DNA of 5,272 nt from Clostridium sp. UBA2485 (GTDB taxonomy: Bacteria; Bacillota; Clostridia; Clostridiales; Clostridiaceae): contig NZ_DDOV01000062.1 of NCBI RefSeq assembly GCF_002341865.1, positions 1-5,272 of the forward strand, read 5' to 3'. This document shows, in pieces, positions 1 through 5,272 of the stretch (its first letter is position 1; the number at the start of each line of letters is the position of its first letter). The position numbers and the translations under genes were made by a program. The notes under the pieces were generated by a model. The model did not search any database and was not told where the DNA came from. It was given only the letters and a program-made list of their open reading frames with translations.

Positions 1-3000
1 AAAAAATTAAATGTATTTATTATTGCAGTAATTTTTAGCTTATTTTTTAATGAATTTCTTGTACAAGCTATAGAAAATAACTTTAAGTTTAGAAGAATAA
101 CTATTAAGGATGGCTTATCTCAATCTTCCGTAGAGTGCATTTTTCAAGATAGTAAGGGCTATATGTGGTTTGGTACAACAGACGGATTGAATAGATTTGA
201 TGGTCATGAATTTAAAGTTTATAAGTATAATCTTAATGATGATAACAGCTTAACATCTAATTACATAAACTCAATTATAGAAGATAACGAGGGTTTTCTA
301 TGGGTAGGTACTACTAAAGGATTAAATAGGTTAGATACCTATACAAACAAAATTACTAGATACGTAAATGATTCTAATAATATCAATAGTTTATCATCCT
401 ATAATGTATGGGATGTTATGGAGGATAGTAAAGGATATATATGGGTTGCAACAGATAAGGGATTAAATAAATATGATAAAAAAACAAATACCTTTATAAG
501 ATATTCCTTTGATAAAAATGATAGTAATAGTTTAAGTCATGATTTTATTACTTCATTACATGAAGACAGTGATGGATTAATTTGGGTTGGAACTAAGAAT
601 GGATTAAATAGCTTTAATACTGAAAAAAATTTATTTATAAGATATACTCATGACAGCTTAAATATGAATAGCATTAGTGATAATTATATAACTGAAATTT
701 ATGAAGATGAAAATAAAGATATTTGGATAGGTACTTTAATAGGTGGATTAAGCAAATATAATAAAAAAACTAATAAATTTACACATTATAAAAGCAGTAA
801 TAAAAAGAATCAATTACAATCTAACTCTATTCAAACTATTTTTCAGGACAGCAGGGGAATTTTATGGATAGGAACAGAAAGCGGATTAAGTAAATACAAC
901 AGGGATGCTGATGACTTCTTCACATATAAAAATAAATATTATGATTCAGATAGTTTAATAGATAATAATGTATTAAATATACATGAAGATAAAGCTGGTA
1001 TGCTTTGGATAGGAACATATAGCGGTATAAGTATGCTAAATCCTGCTTCTAAGTTTAACCATTATAAAAAGAATGCAACTGAAAAAAATAGCTTAAATGA
1101 CAATATGATAAATGGAATATATGTAGATGATAAAGATGTAATATGGATTGGTACTAATAGTGGAGGGCTTAATTCTATTAATAGAAAAAATGGAGAAGTA
1201 AAACAATATACAAATGATCCTAATAATGACGAAAGCATTAGTCATAATCGTATTTGGTCAATTACTGAAGATAGAGACGGCGATTTATGGATGGCTACTA
1301 GTTATGGATTAAATAAATTTGATAAGACTACAGAAAAATTTACTAGATACTTTAATAATAACAATAATAAAAATAGTTTAATAAACAATGAAGTAAGATA
1401 TATATATGAAGATAGTGAAGGGATTATATGGATTGGTACACGTCATGGTTTAGATTCTTTTGATAAGGAAAAAGAAGAATTTACTAATTATAATTGGCTA
1501 CTTAGTAGTAATGGGGTAAAAGACTATTATATCTCTGCAATTTATGAAGATTTTAATGGGATTTTGTGGCTAGGATGTGGAGTAGAAGGTGGATTAATTA
1601 AATTTAATAGAAAAACTAATAAGATAAAGAATTATAAATATGATAAAGAAAATAGCAATAGCATTAGTAATAATAGTATAGAATCCATAACAGAAGATGA
1701 AAATGGAAACTTATGGATTGGAACTCATTATGGTGTAAATAAATTTAATAAAGAGAAAGAAGAATTTATTAGATATACTGAGGATGATGGTCTTTGTAAT
1801 AATTACGTTTACGGAGTTCTAATAGATAAATTTGGTAATCCATGGGTAAGTACAAATGGGGGATTGGCTCAAATAGATGTATATGATAATAGAATTATAA
1901 ATTTTAACATTAACGATGGTTTGCAAAGCAATGAATTCAATGGATATTCATATTTTCAAAGTAAATCAGGAGAAATGTTTTTTGGTGGGGTAAATGGATT
2001 AAATAGCTTTTATACGGAAGATTTATCGAAAGAATATTATTCATCTAAAGTGGTGATAGAGTCTTTCTCTATAAATGGTAAACCTATGGATATCAGGAAT
2101 GAAATAAAACTTAATCATAATCAAGAGAATTTTTCTTTAGATTTTTTCTTACCAAATTATGAAAACCCAACTAAAACAAAGTATGCCTATAAATTAGAAG
2201 GTGTTGACAAGAAGTGGGTATATTCGAATTATAGAAATTATGCTAGCTATACTAATATTAAACATGGAAAATATACTTTTAAAGTAAAGGCAAGAAATAG
2301 TAATGGTATATGGAGTGAAGTTACGGAAATACCTATTACAGTTTTAAGACCTCCTTGGAAAACTTGGTGGGCATACCTATTATATACTTTATTAATTCTA
2401 ATAGTTATATACATAGTGTGGAACTATGTAACCATACTTGAAAGTTTAGTAAGACAAAGAACTATTCAGCTAAACAATAAGCTTGAAGAAAATGATAAAT
2501 TATATAAAAAGCTCATAAAAAATGAACAGTTTAAAAATAAATATTTTATTAACTTATCTCATGAGCTTAGAAGTCCACTAAATGTAATATTATCTGCAGT
2601 TCAATTATTTGAAAAGATGTGTAAAGAGGATGTAGTATTAGAAAAAGATATATTAAGTAAATATGTTGGTATAATAAAGCGTAATTCCAACAGTCTTTTA
2701 AATACTATTAATGAGCTTATAGATACCTCCAAAATTGAATCTGGAAGTTACAGATTAAATATCAATGAGGAAAATATCATATATTTAGTAGAAGATATAG
2801 CATTGTCTATGAAACAATTTGTAGAAAGTAACGGTATAGAGCTTATAATAGATCCAGAAGTTGAAGAAAAATTTATTGAATGTGATGCTAGAGACATAGA
2901 GAGATGTATTATAAACTTAATATCTAATGCTGTTAAATTTACTGAAGAAGGTGGAACTATATGGATTAACATATATGATAAAGATGATTTCATCGAAATA

Positions 3001-3246
3001 TCAGTAAAGGATAATGGAAGTGGTATTGCGAAAGAATATCATGAAATAATATTTGATAGATTTGGACAAGTAAATAATGTTATATCAAAGCAGAAGGTAG
3101 GTAGTGGAATAGGTCTTACCTTGGTAAAATCATTAGTTGAATTGCACGGAGGAAATATAAAAGTAATAAGTGAAATAAATGAAGGCAGTAATTTTATAAT
3201 TACTTTACCTGTTAAGCAGCAGTTAATAAATCACAAAAATATTTAG
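1..3246 (+). CDS. Double-propeller sensor histidine kinase (HTCS-like, no receiver), 5' end outside window
   Basis: Membrane sensor kinase; its ligand cannot be read from the sequence, although related Bacteroides hybrid sensors often detect glycan fragments. The frame is open from base 1 (1081 codons visible). Residues 1-24 are a hydrophobic signal-peptide-like segment ending VQA, followed by the family-typical DGLSQSSV, so the first in-frame ATG (163), which lies inside blade 1, is not the start. The order, numbered from base 1, is: 14 Reg_prop blade motifs (W/F at residues 56 to 660), Y_Y_Y domain (about 710-778), transmembrane helix (about 789-811), coiled coil (about 812-850), HisKA with phospho-acceptor His854 in SHELRSP, then HATPase_c with N-box Asn972/Asn976, G1 DNGSG 1004-1008, F-box FDRFGQ 1018-1023 and G2 GSGIGL 1034-1039. 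No catalytic residue is missing, so it should be an active kinase. It ends about 20 residues after the last ATPase strand motif, without receiver or AraC domain. Its response regulator is therefore separate and not in this window. The family assignment is firm; the ligand is unknown. Confidence 0.95.
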   Translation, partial: KKLNVFIIAVIFSLFFNEFLVQAIENNFKFRRITIKDGLSQSSVECIFQDSKGYMWFGTTDGLNRFDGHEFKVYKYNLNDDNSLTSNYINSIIEDNEGFLWVGTTKGLNRLDTYTNKITRYVNDSNNINSLSSYNVWDVMEDSKGYIWVATDKGLNKYDKKTNTFIRYSFDKNDSNSLSHDFITSLHEDSDGLIWVGTKNGLNSFNTEKNLFIRYTHDSLNMNSISDNYITEIYEDENKDIWIGTLIGGLSKYNKKTNKFTHYKSSNKKNQLQSNSIQTIFQDSRGILWIGTESGLSKYNRDADDFFTYKNKYYDSDSLIDNNVLNIHEDKAGMLWIGTYSGISMLNPASKFNHYKKNATEKNSLNDNMINGIYVDDKDVIWIGTNSGGLNSINRKNGEVKQYTNDPNNDESISHNRIWSITEDRDGDLWMATSYGLNKFDKTTEKFTRYFNNNNNKNSLINNEVRYIYEDSEGIIWIGTRHGLDSFDKEKEEFTNYNWLLSSNGVKDYYISAIYEDFNGILWLGCGVEGGLIKFNRKTNKIKNYKYDKENSNSISNNSIESITEDENGNLWIGTHYGVNKFNKEKEEFIRYTEDDGLCNNYVYGVLIDKFGNPWVSTNGGLAQIDVYDNRIINFNINDGLQSNEFNGYSYFQSKSGEMFFGGVNGLNSFYTEDLSKEYYSSKVVIESFSINGKPMDIRNEIKLNHNQENFSLDFFLPNYENPTKTKYAYKLEGVDKKWVYSNYRNYASYTNIKHGKYTFKVKARNSNGIWSEVTEIPITVLRPPWKTWWAYLLYTLLILIVIYIVWNYVTILESLVRQRTIQLNNKLEENDKLYKKLIKNEQFKNKYFINLSHELRSPLNVILSAVQLFEKMCKEDVVLEKDILSKYVGIIKRNSNSLLNTINELIDTSKIESGSYRLNINEENIIYLVEDIALSMKQFVESNGIELIIDPEVEEKFIECDARDIERCIINLISNAVKFTEEGGTIWINIYDKDDFIEISVKDNGSGIAKEYHEIIFDRFGQVNNVISKQKVGSGIGLTLVKSLVELHGGNIKVISEINEGSNFIITLPVKQQLINHKNI
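163..2022 (+). repeat. 14 coding beta-propeller blade repeats
   Basis: Internal repeats within the sensor kinase gene. The blade signature [IL]W[IV]GT-x-x-GLN-x-[FY][DN] recurs with its Trp at residues 56, 101, 148, 195, 242, 289, 336, 382, 430, 477, 523, 572 and 615, and a degenerate MFFGG motif has Phe at 660. Six copies in a row (101 to 336) are exactly 47 residues (141 bases) apart. Blades are joined by Asn/Ser-rich linkers of the type NSLSxNxI. Fourteen motifs match two seven-bladed Reg_prop propellers. The last two blades depart from consensus (PWVST, MFFGG), which is common where the second propeller closes. The repeats have diverged at DNA level, so this is an old protein repeat and not a recent tandem amplification. 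Confidence 0.9.
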
Positions 3247-3352
3247 TTTTCGATGAGACCTTATAGGTTTCCAATGTGAAAATTTAAAATATACTCTAAA
3301 AAAACAGAAAAAATAATAGGAAAATCATTAATATTCGAAAAAATTTCAAATC

Positions 3353-3389
3353 AGTAACTCTTACTTTTGTTAAGTAAGAGTTACTTTTT
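3353..3389 (+). terminator. Rho-independent terminator after the sensor kinase gene
   Basis: A perfect 14-bp stem is formed by 3353-3366 (AGTAACTCTTACTT) and 3372-3385 (AAGTAAGAGTTACT) around the 5-base loop TTGTT. A run of five T follows at 3385-3389, with more T-rich sequence after it. It starts 106 bases downstream of the kinase stop codon. The stem is AT-rich, but its length and perfection make it a convincing intrinsic terminator. It should insulate the surface protein gene from the kinase transcript. The sequence just upstream of the stem is A-rich, so it could also work in reverse, but no converging gene is seen. Confidence 0.9.
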
Positions 3390-3440
3390 ATTTACTTTAG
3401 GGGGAAGAGGTAAGTTTTAGGAATAATTACCTTATATATA

Positions 3441-3470
3441 ACTAATAATAAAAAAAACATGCTTATTAGT
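3441..3470. repeat. 8-bp inverted repeat upstream of the surface protein gene
   Basis: ACTAATAA (3441-3448) and TTATTAGT (3463-3470) are exact reverse complements separated by 14 bases that include an A-tract and ACATGC. The centre lies about 120 bases before the surface protein ATG. There is no T-tract after it, so it is not a terminator. It lies directly upstream of one weak promoter candidate (3476-3504) and directly downstream of a second TATAAC hexamer (3437-3442), which are positions where an operator could sit. In such AT-rich DNA an 8-bp match may be chance. Confidence 0.35.
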
Positions 3471-3475
3471 GAAGT

Positions 3476-3504
3476 TTTATAGATGTTTATAAGAGAAATA
3501 TAAC
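3476..3504 (+). promoter_or_regulatory. Weak candidate sigma-A promoter for the surface protein gene
   Basis: TATAAC (3499-3504) matches the -10 consensus at five of six positions. It lies 17 bases after TTTATA (3476-3481), which matches TTGACA at four of six. This would give a leader of roughly 65 bases before the ATG at 3575. A second TATAAC lies at 3437-3442 but has no better -35. AT-rich DNA produces such matches often, so this is only a best guess. Confidence 0.25.
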
Positions 3505-3560
3505 TTAATTTATTCATTAAAATACATGTGGAAAATTTTATTAAAGATCAATTAATTGTT

Positions 3561-3566
3561 GAGGAG
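3561..3566 (+). promoter_or_regulatory. Ribosome binding site of the thioester surface protein
   Basis: GAGGAG lies 8 bases before the ATG at 3575, an ideal Shine-Dalgarno distance. The ATG is followed at once by a Lys-rich signal-peptide start (MKKLKR), so this start is well supported. Confidence 0.85.
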
Positions 3567-3574
3567 ATGAAAAA

Positions 3575-4606
3575 ATGAAAAAACTAAAAAGATTTTTGAC
3601 AATATTTTTAGTAGCATTTATTTTCAGTTGCAATATTGTTAAAGCTCAGGATGTTGCAAGAGAATTTATTTCTAAAAGACCTACTAAAGAAAGTGCTAAT
3701 GTGCATTTTTCTTATGTAAAAAATGGTAAAAGAATTAGAGAGGATACAATTCTTATAATAAGTAGTAAAGAAAATAAAGATTTATATGCTTATTGTATTG
3801 ATATGTATAAGAAATACCCTTCCTATGATGGAACAGAGTATAAATTAGGAGAATTATCAAGTAGTATAGATAGAAATAAGCTAAATAAGGTTTTTGTAAA
3901 TGGCTTTCCAGTTGTCAGTCCAGAGATGTTATCAAAAAAATGTGGTCTTGATCCAAAAAATTATTACTCTTTAGAAGAAGCTTATGCAGTAACTCAATTA
4001 GCTCTTTGGCATTATACAGAAGCTAATAGGGATATAATAAAATTTTCAGTAGAAGAGGATATAGCAGATAAGAGAATATTACAAGGTGTTAAATATCTTA
4101 TAGGTAAAGCAGAAGAAAATAAAGAAGAAAGTTTGATTACTTTTCAATATAATAAAGACACCATAAATAAAATTGCCTTTGAGAAGGAAGGTTTTAATTA
4201 TTTTGGACCAATAAAAATACAGGGAGATATTGAAAGAACGGAAGAAATAAAAATAAATTTACTAAGTAAAAATGCAACATTGGTATATGGTAATGGAGAA
4301 GCTGTTGGTGATACAGTGATTGTAGATAGGGAATTTTACGTAAAAACACCAAAAACAAATAAAATTTCAAATATTGACATTGATATTAGTACTAATTTAA
4401 CTAGTTATATTGAAAAATATTATGAGCCATTTGATACATCTATACAGGATATTTTAGTTGCAGAACAAGTAAAGACAGGGTTTAAAGATAAAATGTATAT
4501 CAATATGCTACTACCTCAAACCGGTAATATATTCCCATCCAAATCAATATTGGGGATAGGAATATTAATAATAGGTTTAGGAGCAGTTATAATTAAAAAG
4601 CATTGA
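3575..4606 (+). CDS. Sortase-anchored thioester-domain surface protein (LPQTG)
   Basis: Secreted 343-residue cell-wall protein, probably an adhesin. Residues 1-24 form a signal peptide (MKKLKR, hydrophobic core, predicted cleavage KA|QD). The mature N-terminal part has the two hallmarks of the Cys-Gln thioester domain (TED/TQXA family): Cys74 in AYCID and Gln141 in TQLALW (Trp145), 67 residues apart. In characterised members these residues form an internal thioester that can react covalently with a host or surface amine; formation here is inferred. A probably beta-rich region follows (about 188-308) with the segments YFGPIKI and FYVKTP. The C-terminus is a textbook sorting signal: LPQTG at 313-317, hydrophobic 324-340, then KKH, so a class A-type sortase encoded elsewhere should link Thr316 to peptidoglycan. 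The protein is short, with no Cna-B or other repeat stalk. It has its own RBS and lies downstream of a strong terminator. Confidence is high for a wall-anchored TED protein and low for its target. Confidence 0.92.
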   Translation: MKKLKRFLTIFLVAFIFSCNIVKAQDVAREFISKRPTKESANVHFSYVKNGKRIREDTILIISSKENKDLYAYCIDMYKKYPSYDGTEYKLGELSSSIDRNKLNKVFVNGFPVVSPEMLSKKCGLDPKNYYSLEEAYAVTQLALWHYTEANRDIIKFSVEEDIADKRILQGVKYLIGKAEENKEESLITFQYNKDTINKIAFEKEGFNYFGPIKIQGDIERTEEIKINLLSKNATLVYGNGEAVGDTVIVDREFYVKTPKTNKISNIDIDISTNLTSYIEKYYEPFDTSIQDILVAEQVKTGFKDKMYINMLLPQTGNIFPSKSILGIGILIIGLGAVIIKKH

Positions 4607-4628
4607 TAAATAACAAAAGTTAAAAATA

Positions 4629-4682
4629 TTTACATATATGATCAGATGATCGAATTTGTATAGAATAGAAAAAAAATTTAAT
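4629..4682 (+). promoter_or_regulatory. Upstream regulatory region of ferritin, ambiguous promoter
   Basis: The 109-base gap before ferritin contains several partial promoter matches. TTTACA (4629-4634) is a five-of-six -35, but no good -10 lies at standard distance. TAGAAT (4661-4666) is a five-of-six -10 with only a poor -35. TTGTAT (4656-4661) paired with TTTAAT (4677-4682) has a short 15-base spacer. I cannot choose between them. A ferritin gene would be expected to have its own promoter, and no clear Fur or PerR box (near TGATAATNATTATCA or TTATAATNATTATAA) is seen. Confidence 0.3.
4638..4651. repeat. ATGATC direct repeat in the ferritin upstream region
   Basis: ATGATC occurs twice (4638-4643 and 4646-4651) separated by AG. 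The same block contains the palindrome TGATCA and a GATC-agat-GATC dyad. It lies among the candidate promoter elements, about 65-78 bases before the ferritin ATG, where a regulator could bind. It does not match a metal-regulator box I know. Confidence 0.35.
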
Positions 4683-4700
4683 CAAATACTAACAATAAAA

Positions 4701-4706
4701 AAGGAG
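4701..4706 (+). promoter_or_regulatory. Ribosome binding site that fixes the ferritin start
   Basis: AAGGAG lies 9 bases before ATG 4716. An in-frame TTG at 4656 would add 20 residues, but it has no Shine-Dalgarno sequence, and the added residues are not part of ferritin. The RBS therefore decides for ATG 4716. Confidence 0.9.
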
Positions 4707-4715
4707 AGTGTACTT

Positions 4716-5216
4716 ATGCTTAGTGAGAAACTAATTGAAGCATTAAATGACCAGATCAATTACGAATTTTATTCAGCTCATTTATATTTATCCATGGCAG
4801 CATATTGTTATAATGAAAATTTAGATGGCTTCGCAAATTGGTTTTTAGTGCAAAATGAAGAAGAAAGATTTCATGCTATGAAGCTGTTTAATTATATAAA
4901 TCAACGAGGTGCTGCTGTAGAACTAAAAGAGATTCCAGCACCCAAAACAAAATTTAATTCTTTACAAGAAATATTTGATGAAACGTTGAAACATGAACAA
5001 TTAGTTACTAAAAGATTTTATGATCTTACTGATATGGCTATGGCAGAAAAGGACTATGCTACTGTTAGTGCTCTGGAGTGGTTCAATAATGAACAAATAG
5101 AAGAAGAAGCAACTGTAAATTTAGTTATTTCTAAATTAAAACTTGTGGAAGGTCCTTCTTTATATTTATTAGATCAAGAATTGGCAAGTAGAACCTTTGT
5201 AGCTCCAGCAGAATAA
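4716..5216 (+). CDS. ftnA: Non-haem bacterial ferritin (iron storage)
   Basis: Cytoplasmic iron-storage protein that oxidises Fe(II) and stores it as a ferric mineral inside a 24-subunit shell (family knowledge). From ATG 4716 it has 166 residues, the usual FtnA length, and begins MLSEKLIEALNDQINYE. The ferroxidase ligands match E. coli FtnA positions: Glu17, Glu50 and His53 (in EEERFHA), Glu94 and Gln127, plus the third-site residues Glu49, Glu126 and Glu130 and the conserved Tyr24. All are present, so a catalytically competent ferritin is expected. Haem-binding bacterioferritin is less likely: Met55 lies near the haem-Met52 position of Bfr, but the C-site glutamates and Gln127 mark the Ftn class. 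The gene follows the surface protein by 109 bases with no clear terminator between them. A role in oxygen and iron stress tolerance is inferred from the family. Confidence 0.97.
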   Translation: MLSEKLIEALNDQINYEFYSAHLYLSMAAYCYNENLDGFANWFLVQNEEERFHAMKLFNYINQRGAAVELKEIPAPKTKFNSLQEIFDETLKHEQLVTKRFYDLTDMAMAEKDYATVSALEWFNNEQIEEEATVNLVISKLKLVEGPSLYLLDQELASRTFVAPAE

Positions 5217-5272
5217 TTTTAAAAGAATGTAAGGCATATTGAAAATTTGGCCTATGAGAATTATAGAATTAT
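5217..5272. other. 3' flank of ferritin, no gene recognised
   Basis: The last 56 bases contain no start codon with an RBS and no strong terminator. AGGC (5232-5235) and GCCT (5250-5253) could pair, but the stem is only 4 bp with no T-run. The window ends in an imperfectly complete tandem of the 8-mer GAATTATA (5258-5265 and 5266-5272). The terminator of ferritin, if any, probably lies beyond the window. Confidence 0.5.

Larger units (their letters stand above)
3247..3574. other. Intergenic region between sensor kinase and thioester surface protein
   Basis: This 328-base stretch has stops in all frames and no supported gene on either strand. Its first part runs from the kinase stop to a strong terminator (3353-3389). 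A short hairpin at 3255-3271 (7 bp including one G-T pair, 3-base loop) lies just after the stop but lacks a T-tract. The remainder, 3390-3574, is the upstream region of the surface protein gene, with an inverted repeat, weak promoter candidates and the ribosome binding site. I looked for a c-di-GMP or other riboswitch, because clostridial surface proteins are often under such control, and recognised none. Confidence 0.7.

Noticed and set aside
163..2022. Regular spaced repeats as a CRISPR or tandem DNA array
   Set aside because: The periodicity is in the protein (propeller blades), the DNA copies are diverged, and the frame is open throughout.
2748..2993. 81-codon open frame on the minus strand
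   Set aside because: It lies entirely inside the kinase domain of the sensor gene, opposite well-conserved HisKA/HATPase sequence, and its translation has no recognisable motif. It is a shadow frame.
3255..3271. Hairpin just after the kinase stop codon as a terminator
   Set aside because: The stem is only 7 bp with a G-T pair and has no T-tract. The strong hairpin at 3353-3389 is the better terminator.
3408..3432. AGGTAA/TTACCT inverted repeat after the terminator
   Set aside because: Arms are 6 bp with a 13-base loop in AT-rich DNA; this is likely chance and has no link to a promoter or T-tract.
3617..3631. Possible lipoprotein signal with Cys19 in the surface protein
   Set aside because: The residues before Cys19 (IFS) do not fit a lipobox because Phe at -2 is unusual. 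The KA|Q cleavage site and C-terminal LPQTG fit a secreted, sortase-anchored protein better.
4656..4715. TTG-initiated N-terminal extension of ferritin by 20 residues
   Set aside because: No Shine-Dalgarno sequence precedes the TTG, the extension is Lys/Asn-rich non-ferritin sequence, and ATG 4716 has AAGGAG at 9 bases and gives the exact FtnA register of ligand positions.
5232..5253. AGGC/GCCT pairing after ferritin as a terminator
   Set aside because: Only 4 bp can pair around a 14-base loop and no T-run follows.

Overview
The window is very AT-rich and reads like a chromosome segment of a low-GC Firmicute, most likely Clostridium or a close relative. The evidence is AT-biased codon use, strong GGAG-type ribosome binding sites, a Gram-positive LPXTG cell-wall sorting signal and a clostridial-looking ferritin. 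The species cannot be named from the sequence alone. All three genes lie on the + strand.

Region 1 (1-3246) is a large membrane sensor histidine kinase that enters the window already open. Its start codon lies upstream of base 1, and a signal-peptide-like stretch is visible in the first 24 codons. The extracytoplasmic part has 14 beta-propeller blade motifs at a nearly constant 47-residue spacing, which fits two seven-bladed propellers, followed by a Y_Y_Y domain. After one transmembrane helix come HisKA and HATPase_c domains with all catalytic boxes. This is the sensor layout of Bacteroides-type hybrid two-component systems, but it stops after the kinase: there is no receiver and no AraC-type DNA-binding domain. 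A strong intrinsic terminator follows at 3353-3389.

Region 2 (3247-3574) is a 328-base intergenic stretch with no gene. It holds the terminator, an 8-bp inverted repeat, weak promoter candidates and the ribosome binding site of the next gene.

Region 3 (3575-4606) encodes a small secreted, sortase-anchored protein. It carries the two signatures of an internal Cys-Gln thioester domain (Cys74 in YCI and Gln141 in TQLALW) and ends in LPQTG, a hydrophobic helix and KKH. It is probably a covalent 'chemical harpoon' adhesin in a very short format.

Region 4 (4607-5272) has a 109-base spacer with repeats and weak promoter elements, then a complete bacterial ferritin (166 residues) starting at ATG 4716 with every ferroxidase-centre ligand in place. 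The last 56 bases hold no recognisable gene.

The three genes do not form an obvious pathway. The terminator separates the sensor from the surface protein. Nothing convincing separates the surface protein from ferritin, so partial read-through is possible. A link in which the envelope sensor controls the adhesin is only a hypothesis from adjacency.
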